DNA of 64,000 nucleotides from Bacillota bacterium. Lineage in GTDB: Bacteria; Bacillota; UBA4882; UBA8346. The notes beneath the pieces are model-generated. The model ran no database searches. It was not told the DNA's origin and worked only from the letters and a program-made list of their open reading frames with translations. Below are positions 51,862 to 59,851 of the stretch, piece by piece. Each line of letters starts with the position of its first letter. The first letter of the stretch is position 1. Both the position numbers and the translations under genes were made by a program. The stretch lies in NCBI GenBank assembly GCA_023402395.1, contig JAEYGI010000062.1:1-64000 (forward strand), read 5' to 3'.

Positions 51862-52197
51862 CGGCAAAAAGCGCCGTAATAACGGCGTTCATTGCCGTTC
51901 CTACGGCACTCTTTGCCGCAACCGCGGCATTCAATGCCGGACTTGTGGCATCGATCCCCGGAACCGCGGCACTCATTCCCCAAACTACGGCACTCGATGC
52001 CGTAACAACGGCATTCATTGCCGTTCCTCCGGCGCTCTTTGCCGCAATTGCGGCATTCCATGCCGGACTTGCGGCATCAATCCCCGGAACTGCGGCACCC
52101 ATTCCCCAAACTACGGCATTCAACGCCGTAGCAACGGCGTTCATTGCCGCAATTGCGGCATCGATCCCCGGAACTGCGGCAGCACTGCCGGACCATT
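51862..52197. repeat. 21-bp tandem array, class C (16 units)
   Basis: Sixteen consecutive 21-bp units without indels. Typical units begin CGGCATTCAATGCCG (15-bp near-perfect dyad) plus a 6-bp spacer. A higher-order repeat of six units (126 bp) is visible: the order of variants around 51883-52008 recurs from 52009. Same class as the array at 31834; both end near GCCGGA(C/T)CATTTTC. Cys/Asn-rich and Ala-rich frames across it are by-products. Confidence 0.9.
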
Positions 52198-52365
52198 TTC
52201 CGTATCTGAATGGACAGGGAGAACCTTCCTCCGGAAATTAGCGGTTAGTCCGGCGAAGCCGCCCCATTTGCGCATCATCGAGCAAAAAGCCCGAATTGGA
52301 AGCACCGGCCCAAACCTCGGCCGGAACGATCCTTTTCCGCTGAAGCCCTCAAATTCCGGACATAC

Positions 52366-52513
52366 TATATATGTCGCAATAAGTCTCTTGAACACCCAGA
52401 TAAATTGCGACATATTTTCCTTAGTTCATAAGATGAAAAAAGTTCAATGCTTCGACCATTCACAGTCGGCTTTTGGGGTGAAATTATTTTAAAAACTTTT
52501 TTTCAGCTTATAT
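52366..52513. repeat. Composite repeat, copy 3 (hairpin block + inverted-repeat element, copy 7)
   Basis: Left block TGTCGCAAT...ATTGCGACA (perfect 9-bp arms), then the element ATAAGATGAAAAAAG ... TTTTTTTCAGCTTAT. Same two-part unit as at 25996 and 32274. Between the class C array and the GltB-domain gene. Confidence 0.87.
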
Positions 52514-52547
52514 TTCTATCAAACCCTCTACAAGAAAGAGTACGCGA

Positions 52548-53909
52548 ATGAGTGATTCACTGTGGATCAACGCCTTGGCCGTCAGCATCGCCTCGGCGCT
52601 ATGGGCCGGGTTGTGCGCCGCCCTGGCCCCCAAGCTTATCTCCTCCCGTCTGCTGCAAAAAAGCGACCGGCTGGCGCATGCCTGCAATCTGTTGCAGAAA
52701 CTTTCCTGGCGCAATTTTTTCGAGTCCAACATCCGGGCCGAAACCGGAAAACCGTTGGACCGGCCCTATGGGGTCAAACGAGGGATCATCCCTTTTGACC
52801 AACTGCAATTCAACCCGGTCTGCCTGACCCGGCCCCCCTTGGATTCCGGCGCCGCGATCGATACCGAAATAACCTTGGGGCCCAGGGCTCAAAAACCGCT
52901 CCGTTTGAAGATCCCGATTCTCATCGGCGGCATGGCCTATGGCAGCGGTTACAGCGAGAAAGCAAAGATCGCCCTGGCCAAGGCGGCGACCCTGGCCGGG
53001 ACCGCGGCCGACTCCGGCAACGGCCCATTCGTAACAGCGGAACGAACCTATGCCGAAAAGTTTATTCTTCAATACCCCCGGGGCTTCTGGTCAAGGGAAG
53101 AGGAGGTCCTCAAACAAGCGGATCTAATCGAAATCGCCCTCGGCCACTCGGCCCGGGGCTCGGCGCCGGTGCGGATCGCCGGGAAAAAGCTCACGCCGGA
53201 GGTAGCCGCCAGATACGGCGCTCTCCCCCACCTCGACGTGCTGATGGAAGCGACCATGCCCGGCGTCAAAACCATCCCGCAATGGCAGGCGCTGATCCGG
53301 GAGTTAAAGGAGGTGACGGGCGGGGTTCCGGTGGGGTTCAAGTTTGGGGCCAGCCATTATCTAGAGCAGGAATTGGCTTTGTTCGTCGAGGCCGGCGCCG
53401 ACCTGTTGGCCTTCGACGGAACCGAGGGCGGTACCCACGGCGGGATGCCGACATTCATGGACGATATGGGGCTGCCCGTCGTTCCCGCGCTCTGCCGGGC
53501 GGTCCGTTTTCTCGAAACCAACGGGCTGCGCGGCCAGATTTCCCTGGCGGTGGGCGGCGGGCTGGTGACTCCGGGCGAGTTCGCCAAATGCCTGGCGCTG
53601 GGCGCGGACGCAGTGATCATCGGCACCATTACCGCGCTGGCCATGTCCCACACCCAGACCGCCAAGGCCGTGCCCTGGGAACCTCCCACCAGCCTGCTTT
53701 ACAATAACGCCAAAGAGAAAACCAAATACGATCCGGACGCCGGCGCCCAACACTTGGCGCATTTCATGCAAAGCTGCGTCGAGGAGATGAAAGCGCTGGC
53801 CCGGACTTTGGGCAAACCCAGCCTGCGCGAACTGAACCGTTCGGATCTGATGGCCCTGGATCCGCTGTTGGCGGAGATCGCCGGAATCGATTATATTCTG
53901 AAGCGATAA
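52548..53909 (+). CDS. FMN-binding glutamate synthase domain (GltB-like) protein
   Basis: 453 residues. N-terminal hydrophobic helix (residues ~8-28), then the FMN-binding TIM barrel of ferredoxin-type glutamate synthase: IPILIGGMAYGSGYSEKAKI, GADLLAFDGTEGGTHGGMPT and VGGGLVTPGEFAKCLALGAD. It lacks the glutaminase and GXGXG domains of true GltB, so it is a stand-alone domain protein; its substrate is unknown. The 3' half lies close to the downstream helicase gene. Start ATG with only a weak AAAGAG ribosome site. Confidence 0.85.
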   Translation: MSDSLWINALAVSIASALWAGLCAALAPKLISSRLLQKSDRLAHACNLLQKLSWRNFFESNIRAETGKPLDRPYGVKRGIIPFDQLQFNPVCLTRPPLDSGAAIDTEITLGPRAQKPLRLKIPILIGGMAYGSGYSEKAKIALAKAATLAGTAADSGNGPFVTAERTYAEKFILQYPRGFWSREEEVLKQADLIEIALGHSARGSAPVRIAGKKLTPEVAARYGALPHLDVLMEATMPGVKTIPQWQALIRELKEVTGGVPVGFKFGASHYLEQELALFVEAGADLLAFDGTEGGTHGGMPTFMDDMGLPVVPALCRAVRFLETNGLRGQISLAVGGGLVTPGEFAKCLALGADAVIIGTITALAMSHTQTAKAVPWEPPTSLLYNNAKEKTKYDPDAGAQHLAHFMQSCVEEMKALARTLGKPSLRELNRSDLMALDPLLAEIAGIDYILKR

Positions 53910-53937
53910 TACCATCAAAACATTTCCAGAATAAGGC

Positions 53938-53966
53938 TTTTCAAACGAACATTTGTTTGGTATAAT
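53938..53966 (+). promoter_or_regulatory. Promoter with overlapping LexA-like box
   Basis: TTTTCA, 17-bp spacer, TATAAT. Inside the spacer is CGAACATTTGTTTG, matching 12 of 14 positions of the Bacillus LexA/DinR box (CGAACRNRYGTTYC) and placed to block RNA polymerase. It is upstream of the Pif1-like helicase gene. Confidence 0.6.
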
Positions 53967-54032
53967 AGAACCATCCCCAATTAAATTGGATGAAAGCATT
54001 GTCAAATCCTTGCCATTCAAGGAGCTACGCCA

Positions 54033-55385
54033 TTGGCCATCATCAGCAGTCAACCGTCCGGAGCGCCGCGTTCCCCGGACCGGTTCATTCCCACTCCGGA
54101 GATGGAGCAAGCCTTTCAAAGCATTGAATCCAACGAGAATCCGCTGCTGATTCTGGGCAAGGCCGGAACCGGCAAATCCACCTTCATCCGCGAATTGACC
54201 CGGCGCTATGGCAACGGTCTGGTCCTGCTGGCCCCCACCGGTATTGCGGCCCTGAATATCGAGGGCCAGACCATTCACTCCTTTTTCCGGCTGGAACCGT
54301 CGTTTCAGCAGCTTGACCGGATCGAGAAAAGCCGCCAGCCCGAGTTGTATCAACATCTCAAATTGCTGATAATCGACGAAATCTCCATGGTCCGGGCCGA
54401 CCTGATGGACGCCGTGGATATCGCGTTACGCCGCAACCGCGATCAATGCGACCGGCCGTTCGGAGGAGTCAAAGTGGTCTTAATCGGCGATTTGCACCAA
54501 CTCCCGCCAGTGGTCGCCAAAACCGAGGAAGCGGCGTTCAAAACGGGCGGACGGTATCCATCCCGTTACTTTTTCAGTTCCGATGTGATCCAGGCCGCGC
54601 TCCGGGCCGGAACCATCGAATGCATCGAATTCACCCGCCTTTTTCGCCAGGCCGATCCCGGCTTTATTCAATTGCTGGAGGAGATCCGGAACGGTGCCTT
54701 GAGCAACCCGGCCGCGCGACTTTTGGAACGCCGCGTCCTTCCGGCGGCGGAACGCGGCGCGATTAAGGGATTGACCTTTCTTACCTGCCGCCGCAAGGAA
54801 GCGGAGTTGTACAACAGCCAACAGCTGGACGCTGTCGGCGGTGCGCCGCGCGGATACTCCGCCGTCTGTACCGGGGATTTTACCCGGCTGAGCGAGGATG
54901 AGTGTCCCAATCTGAAGGAATTATATTTGAAAAAAGGAGCCCAGGTTTTGTTCATCCGGAACAGTCCCACCCGGGACTGGGTCAACGGCACGCTCGGCCG
55001 GGTCAAAAAGCTCAGCAGTGACTGCATCCTGGTGGAGAGCGATGGCGAGGAGCTTCCGGTGGAACGGGAGATCTGGTACCGGTACCGTTACGAGATGGCC
55101 GATAAAAAGCTGGTCAAAGTGGAGGCCGGCGAGTTTCACCAATTCCCGGTCAAGCTGGGGTGGGCCATGACCATTCACAAAAGCCAGGGGCTGACCCTGC
55201 GCAATATCTACCTGGACACCGGGAACGGCGCTTTCGACTTCGGCCAGATCTATGTGGCGCTGAGCCGGGTGCGAAGCCTCGACAATTTGTACTTGAAGCA
55301 ATCGATTGTTAATAAAGACCTGATCCCCGACGCCAGCATCCGTTCGTTTCTCGCGATGATGTTAAGGGGGACCCGGCCTGGTTAA
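54033..55385 (+). CDS. Pif1/RecD-type DNA helicase
   Basis: 450 residues. Superfamily 1B helicase core: Walker A GKAGTGKSTF at 42-51, LAPTGIAALNIEGQTIHSFF, Walker B LLIIDEISMVRADLMD, LIGDLHQLPPVV, and in the C-terminal half GWAMTIHKSQGLTL and the VALSRVRS motif. It unwinds 5'-tailed DNA or G-quadruplexes. TTG start at 54033 with AAGGAG 8 bp upstream. The LexA-like box upstream suggests DNA-damage control. Stand-alone gene. Confidence 0.88.
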   Translation: MAIISSQPSGAPRSPDRFIPTPEMEQAFQSIESNENPLLILGKAGTGKSTFIRELTRRYGNGLVLLAPTGIAALNIEGQTIHSFFRLEPSFQQLDRIEKSRQPELYQHLKLLIIDEISMVRADLMDAVDIALRRNRDQCDRPFGGVKVVLIGDLHQLPPVVAKTEEAAFKTGGRYPSRYFFSSDVIQAALRAGTIECIEFTRLFRQADPGFIQLLEEIRNGALSNPAARLLERRVLPAAERGAIKGLTFLTCRRKEAELYNSQQLDAVGGAPRGYSAVCTGDFTRLSEDECPNLKELYLKKGAQVLFIRNSPTRDWVNGTLGRVKKLSSDCILVESDGEELPVEREIWYRYRYEMADKKLVKVEAGEFHQFPVKLGWAMTIHKSQGLTLRNIYLDTGNGAFDFGQIYVALSRVRSLDNLYLKQSIVNKDLIPDASIRSFLAMMLRGTRPG

Positions 55386-55395
55386 TTAACAAACG

Positions 55396-55424
55396 CAAAA
55401 CGACCGGCGTTTTCACGCCGGTCG
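55396..55424 (-). terminator. Terminator of the secreted unknown gene
   Basis: CGACCGGCGT pairs with ACGCCGGTCG; on the minus strand TTTTGCGTTTG follows. Confidence 0.65.
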
Positions 55425-55432
55425 CTATCGTC

Positions 55433-56191
55433 CTATGAATTGATATTGACCCGCACCGAGAGCCGGAAATCCGGTTCCTCCCGCCGCTCCCGCTGCAACT
55501 CCTCATAGAAGCGGACGGGAGTAAGCGGCCGGCCGACCCCCTGTTTACGGATTTCCCAGCCGGTTCGCTTGTCCTGATAACTGTATTCATACCGCAGCGA
55601 AGGATAGCCGACCTCCAGCCGTTCCCTGCACCATGGATCCTCATACTTGGACAGATACCGCTTCCGGCCGATCGACAACCGCTCCTCGGTCTGCAGCCGT
55701 CGATTCACATAAGCGTATTCATAACGGCCCCAGCCGGTCTCGACCTTCTCTTCGAACTCCCCGCGAATCTCCCGCCGGTAGCGCCAGACCGCCAGCGGCG
55801 GCGCCAGCCGGGGCCGCCAGGGCCGCCGGAAGCGAAGCAATCCGTCCTCCGGCAGAATCGGTGGCAGGCCGAACCGCCAGGCGATCACCGGCCAATTTCC
55901 CTTATTGCGAGCTATGTACCGGATCTCGTCATCGACCAGCGGACGGCCGGATACCGAATATAAATAAAAGGTCAACCCCATCTCTTCTCCGGTCAGGCCA
56001 AACTGGCCGAAATGACGGACCTGTTCCCGGCCCATCCCGTAAACGCCCTCCATCAGTTCCAAATCAATCTCCACCGGAGCCGGCGCTTGGAGGGCACGCT
56101 GCCGTTTGGCCAAAGCGGGTGGCGTCAACGTCAGTGTCAGGCTCATGATTAGGAGCAAGCAACTCGGTGCTAAGCGGAACGATTTTCTCAT
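55433..56191 (-). CDS. Secreted protein of unknown function
   Basis: 252 residues from the ATG at 56191, preceded by AGGAGGTGG. Signal peptide 1-28 (SCLLLIMSLTLTLTPPALAK). The mature chain is rich in Arg, Glu and Tyr, with repeated R(Y/W)E(Y)-like segments (GYPSLRYEYSYQDKRTGWEI) and no recognised domain. It ends shortly before the terminator at 55396. Function unknown. Confidence 0.7.
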   Translation of the reverse strand: MRKSFRLAPSCLLLIMSLTLTLTPPALAKRQRALQAPAPVEIDLELMEGVYGMGREQVRHFGQFGLTGEEMGLTFYLYSVSGRPLVDDEIRYIARNKGNWPVIAWRFGLPPILPEDGLLRFRRPWRPRLAPPLAVWRYRREIRGEFEEKVETGWGRYEYAYVNRRLQTEERLSIGRKRYLSKYEDPWCRERLEVGYPSLRYEYSYQDKRTGWEIRKQGVGRPLTPVRFYEELQRERREEPDFRLSVRVNINS

Positions 56192-56367
56192 CCCTTCCCC
56201 ACCTCCTGCTTTTCCTGAGTATTTCCGCCGGAAAGCCGCGGATTCCTCCCGGCCACCGCTAAAAAAAGCCTGGGAATCCCTGGCAACCGGCCGCAGCCGG
56301 ATGGCGGTAACAAGAGTGGGCGAAAGAGCGCCATTCGCCAAAGCGGCTGGTGGAATTCAGAAAGAGG

Positions 56368-56943
56368 CTATTTTTTGACGTTCCTGGCAATATCCACTGC
56401 TACGATTACCGATTCCGACAGGAAATAAAAGAAGACCAATCCCACAAAGGCGTAAATTTCCCCTTTCATAATCGCCGAGAAACCGCCGATTAAGGTGTCC
56501 TCGTGGCGCGGAATCAGGAAGGCCATCCCGTGGAACAACGGGAAGGCGCCTTGGGCCGCAAACGCGGTAAACAGCCCTTCCGCCAACGACATCACCGCCA
56601 CGAATGAAGCATACAACTCTCCCAGCAATTTCAGCCCGATCGACACGATGGGAACCACGGTATACTCGGACTCCGGCAACATCCGGATGTCCCGGGCGCG
56701 AATCCATAGGGTGTGAATGACCATATAAATTGTGTTCACGTATAGCAACTGAAAAATGAATCCCCCGACCAGCCCGCTGAGTTCATAGCTGAAAATCAGC
56801 TTCCAATTAAAGAGCCAGCCCACCATCGCGGCGAATCCGACGGCAATGGCCAAGGCCTTCAAGGCCACGCCGATCGCCCGCCGGAAGAAATGGCCCTCGG
56901 ATACCAGTTGCAAAACCCGTTCCATAAAAAAGTACTTTTCCAT
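56368..56943 (-). CDS. Integral membrane protein of unknown function
   Basis: 191 residues from the ATG at 56943 (AAAGGAGATAGC directly upstream; a longer start has no such site). Four to five predicted transmembrane helices (GVALKALAIAVGFAAMVGWL, GLVGGFIFQLLYVNTIYMVI, IYAFVGLVFFYFLSESVIVA). I do not recognise a family. Encoded 102 bp downstream of the MutS-like gene in the same direction. Confidence 0.65.
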   Translation of the reverse strand: MEKYFFMERVLQLVSEGHFFRRAIGVALKALAIAVGFAAMVGWLFNWKLIFSYELSGLVGGFIFQLLYVNTIYMVIHTLWIRARDIRMLPESEYTVVPIVSIGLKLLGELYASFVAVMSLAEGLFTAFAAQGAFPLFHGMAFLIPRHEDTLIGGFSAIMKGEIYAFVGLVFFYFLSESVIVAVDIARNVKK

Positions 56944-57045
56944 GCTATCTCCTTTGGAAATCCGTATCATTTTAAGATTATTTCTACATGGGAGCGCAAT
57001 TTCCTGCCGGAAAGGGATGGCTAGCCGTTCAAGCAGCCGCCGGGC

Positions 57046-58869
57046 TTAGTTATCCCAGGATTCTTCCGTTCCGACATCGATGCCGGCCGACCGGATCAAA
57101 AATAACGCGTTCCGGGTGGTGGAAACGCCCGGCCGTAACCGGTAGTCGAAATGAATTCGGTCACCCCGGTACTCTTCCTGAAAATGGACGTTTTTGACCC
57201 GGCCGCCGCTTTCTTCCTCCAAGACCGCCAATTCCAGGTCGTGGGTGGAGACCATCCCGACCGCTCCGGCCCGGACCAGCTTCCTGATGAGTAGCTTGGC
57301 CCCGGCGTGCCGGTCCAGCGAATTGGTGCCTTTAAAGATCTCATCCAACAGGAAAAAAACCGGCCGTCCGGCCCGGGCAGCCTCGACGATCCGCTTGATG
57401 CGAAGCACTTCCGAATAAAAAGTAGAAAGGTTTTGGCCGAGATTGTCGCCCACCCGCATACAGCTATGAAGCTCCATCCGGGAACACGACAGCGACCCGG
57501 CGCAGACCGGCGCGCCCGCATAGGCCAGCGCCAGATTGATCCCGGCGCTCCGCAGATACGTGCTTTTGCCGGACATGTTGGAACCGGTCACCAGCAGGAC
57601 CACGGCTGGTTTTTCAATGATTAGATCATTGGCCACCCTGGACTCGGGCAGCAAGGGATGAGCCAAGCCCCGGGCCGAATAATGCGGCGTTCCGTCGCTC
57701 ACCAGCGGCATTGGCCATCCCGGATGGTCGAACCGGATCAGCGCCAGACTCGACAAGGCTTCCATCGTAGCCAGCGCCTCCAGCCAGACCCGGAGCAGTT
57801 TTCCCGATTGCTCCTTCCACCGGGCCAGTGACCAATGGCACTGATAATCCCAGAGCACGACCAGATTGAAGAAGAAATAAAACGCGTTATTCCGGTTGGA
57901 AACCGCATCGGCGATCCGGGCCAACCGTTCGATCTGCCGGAAAGCCGGCTGGCCGTCCCCGCCGACCATGCTCTGTCGCAGTCCGGCCAGGGCTTTGGAG
58001 TGGAACCGTTTGGACTCGAATGTTTCCAGGAGTCTTTGATAGACTTTGATATTCTGGGCATAGCCGGCCAACGCGTCAAAGATCGCGTTCCGTTCCTTGC
58101 GGCCGATCCGCAACAACACATAGTGGACGGCCAAGGCCGCGCCGGGAAGATAAAACGGCAGCTTCAGCCAGATGCCGCACAGCAGAAGCAGCCCGGTGAC
58201 GACCGGCAGGATCCGGACGCCCAACCCTACCCAAGCCCAATCCGCGAGCCGGTCCCGTTCTTCGGCCCATTTAAAGAGAAACTCCGGATCCCGCATCCGG
58301 CCGGCAATGGCGAGGGCTTCGGACTGAAATTTCTGCCGCCAGCTTAAAAGCGGGCCCAACTCCGCCACAGCTTCCTGCCGTTCCCGGATCTCTTCCGCCC
58401 CGGGAAGCGCACCGTCCAGAATATGGGCCAGCCGGCGCCTTCCCAGAAAAGTTACCGCGGTATTTATCCATTGAAATAGTGAACCCGGGCCGAAGAGATC
58501 CAAGTCTCCCGAGAACGGATGATTGGGGTCGGCAAATTCGGCGCCGGTGTCGTCGAATTCCAACCATTCGCCGTTCAACCGTTTGAGCGACTCCTGATTG
58601 ATCCGGGCCAAAAGCCCCGCCCGCTCCCGCCGCTTCATGGCGTTCACCTGACGGACATCCAGCCAGACAAAGAGGACGATTCCCAGGGTCAAAATCCCGC
58701 CGGCCGCCGGATAGCGCTTGAGCCAGAGGCACATGGCGAACAACCCCAATCCGCCCCAGAAAACCGCCATTTTCCAACGATAGAAACGGTTGAAGATCGC
58801 TTCATATTTATCGCGAAGTCGCTGGTAAGTTTTTTTTCGCTTTTCATAGCATCGCTCCGGTTTTCTCAA
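57046..58869 (-). CDS. MutS-domain V ATPase with membrane segments
   Basis: 607 residues. C-terminal MutS core: Walker A TGSNMSGKSTYLRSAG at 428-443, Walker B FFLLDEIFKGTNSLDRHAGA, signature region TFYSEVLRIKRIVEAA and STHDLEL. The mismatch-recognition and connector domains of MutS are absent; instead residues ~35-75 and ~210-260 contain hydrophobic segments (FWGGLGLFAMCLWLK, VGLGVRILPVVTGLLLLCGI). Such membrane-anchored MutS homologues are known in Bacteroidetes and Bacillota but are not characterised. Start TTG at 58869 (GAGGGG upstream). Confidence 0.85.
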   Translation of the reverse strand: MRKPERCYEKRKKTYQRLRDKYEAIFNRFYRWKMAVFWGGLGLFAMCLWLKRYPAAGGILTLGIVLFVWLDVRQVNAMKRRERAGLLARINQESLKRLNGEWLEFDDTGAEFADPNHPFSGDLDLFGPGSLFQWINTAVTFLGRRRLAHILDGALPGAEEIRERQEAVAELGPLLSWRQKFQSEALAIAGRMRDPEFLFKWAEERDRLADWAWVGLGVRILPVVTGLLLLCGIWLKLPFYLPGAALAVHYVLLRIGRKERNAIFDALAGYAQNIKVYQRLLETFESKRFHSKALAGLRQSMVGGDGQPAFRQIERLARIADAVSNRNNAFYFFFNLVVLWDYQCHWSLARWKEQSGKLLRVWLEALATMEALSSLALIRFDHPGWPMPLVSDGTPHYSARGLAHPLLPESRVANDLIIEKPAVVLLVTGSNMSGKSTYLRSAGINLALAYAGAPVCAGSLSCSRMELHSCMRVGDNLGQNLSTFYSEVLRIKRIVEAARAGRPVFFLLDEIFKGTNSLDRHAGAKLLIRKLVRAGAVGMVSTHDLELAVLEEESGGRVKNVHFQEEYRGDRIHFDYRLRPGVSTTRNALFLIRSAGIDVGTEESWDN

Positions 58870-59350
58870 ACCCTACATCCCCTCGGATCGCCCGGCATGC
58901 AATCCCCCCAGGCGCAATGTTAATCGCCATTCTAATATATCATGCCGGCTGACGAATGATTTAATCAACGCCGGCGATACTACCTATTATAAACTTTCCG
59001 GAAGGGCATTTAGTTTCAAAAAATGGTGAAATTATCGAAGTAACCAATTTGCTTGGCAAAAAAAGCCCGGCCGCCGATCTTTATATTTTAAGTTTCCGGC
59101 TCGCCAATCCAACTTGGTTGCTAAACGGCATTGCTATTGTCAAAACATAAACATCTGTAACCAAACAAAAACATTTTATTGTCAAATCAAAAGCATCCGA
59201 AAAGCAAACGAAAGCACTGGATAGCCGAAGTGAAAACAGGGACTCCAAGCGGCGGACCAGTTCTGACTTGATTGTGACGGCGTTTTATGATACAGTAAAA
59301 AAAAACCCATTAAAATGATAGGATTAACCAAATAAAGGAGCAACTGACGC
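58870..59350. other. Gene-free gap, 481 bp
   Basis: No ORF with a ribosome site. AT-rich in its second half, with short A-rich repeats of the form ACATAAACAT / AAACAAAAACAT near 59140-59180. It must contain the promoter of the Rrf2-family gene (a TATGAT at ~59286 is possible). I see no riboswitch. Confidence 0.5.
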
Positions 59351-59797
59351 GTGCAAATCTCCACCAAAGGCCGCTATGGATTACGAGCCATTGTTGACTT
59401 GGCCATGCATAATGTCGAAGGGCCCCTTGCATTGCGAGTCATCGCCGAACGGCAAGGCATCTCCGAATCTTATCTTGAACAGGTCTTTACCAGTCTCCGC
59501 AAGGCCGGCTTGGTCCGAGCCTCCCGCGGCGCCCAGGGCGGCTACGAATTGGGCCGACCGGCCACTGAAATTACCGCTGGAGACATTCTCCGGGCGCTGG
59601 AAGGGCCGATCACGCCGGTAAGTTGTCTAGAGACCGAAGTGGGGTCCAAACATTGCGAGCGTGAGAAATCCTGTTCAACCCGATGGTTTTGGATAGAAAT
59701 GAAAAATCAGATTGATCGTTTCCTGGACACTTTCACCTTGCAGGATCTGGTGGACCGGGCTCATACCGGAGAGCATAACCCGATGTATTATATTTAA
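59351..59797 (+). CDS. Rrf2-family regulator (CymR/IscR type)
   Basis: 148 residues. Rrf2 winged helix with QISTKGRYGLRAIVDLAMHN at the start and ISESYLEQVFTSLRKAGLVR. Three cysteines follow (SCLETEVG...HCEREKSCSTR), spaced 9 and 5 residues apart, close to the IscR [2Fe-2S] ligands. Position next to cysK argues for CymR-like control of cysteine metabolism, yet CymR of Bacillus has no cluster, so an Fe-S sensor is possible. Start GTG with AAAGGAG 10 bp upstream. Convergent with cysK. Confidence 0.88.
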   Translation: MQISTKGRYGLRAIVDLAMHNVEGPLALRVIAERQGISESYLEQVFTSLRKAGLVRASRGAQGGYELGRPATEITAGDILRALEGPITPVSCLETEVGSKHCEREKSCSTRWFWIEMKNQIDRFLDTFTLQDLVDRAHTGEHNPMYYI

Positions 59798-59800
59798 ATG

Positions 59801-59834
59801 AAAAGAGAATCCGGAATTTCCCGGATTCTCTTTT
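59801..59834. terminator. Bidirectional terminator
   Basis: AAAAGAGAATCCGG pairs with CCGGATTCTCTTTT. It separates the Rrf2 gene and the convergent cysK. Confidence 0.9.
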
Positions 59835-59851
59835 CATTTGCAAGCGGAAGA

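Noticed and set aside
51746..52492. 248-codon Cys/Asn-rich plus-strand frame and a 119-codon minus-strand frame
   Set aside because: Both span the 21-bp array and the composite repeat; heptad repetition is set by the period.
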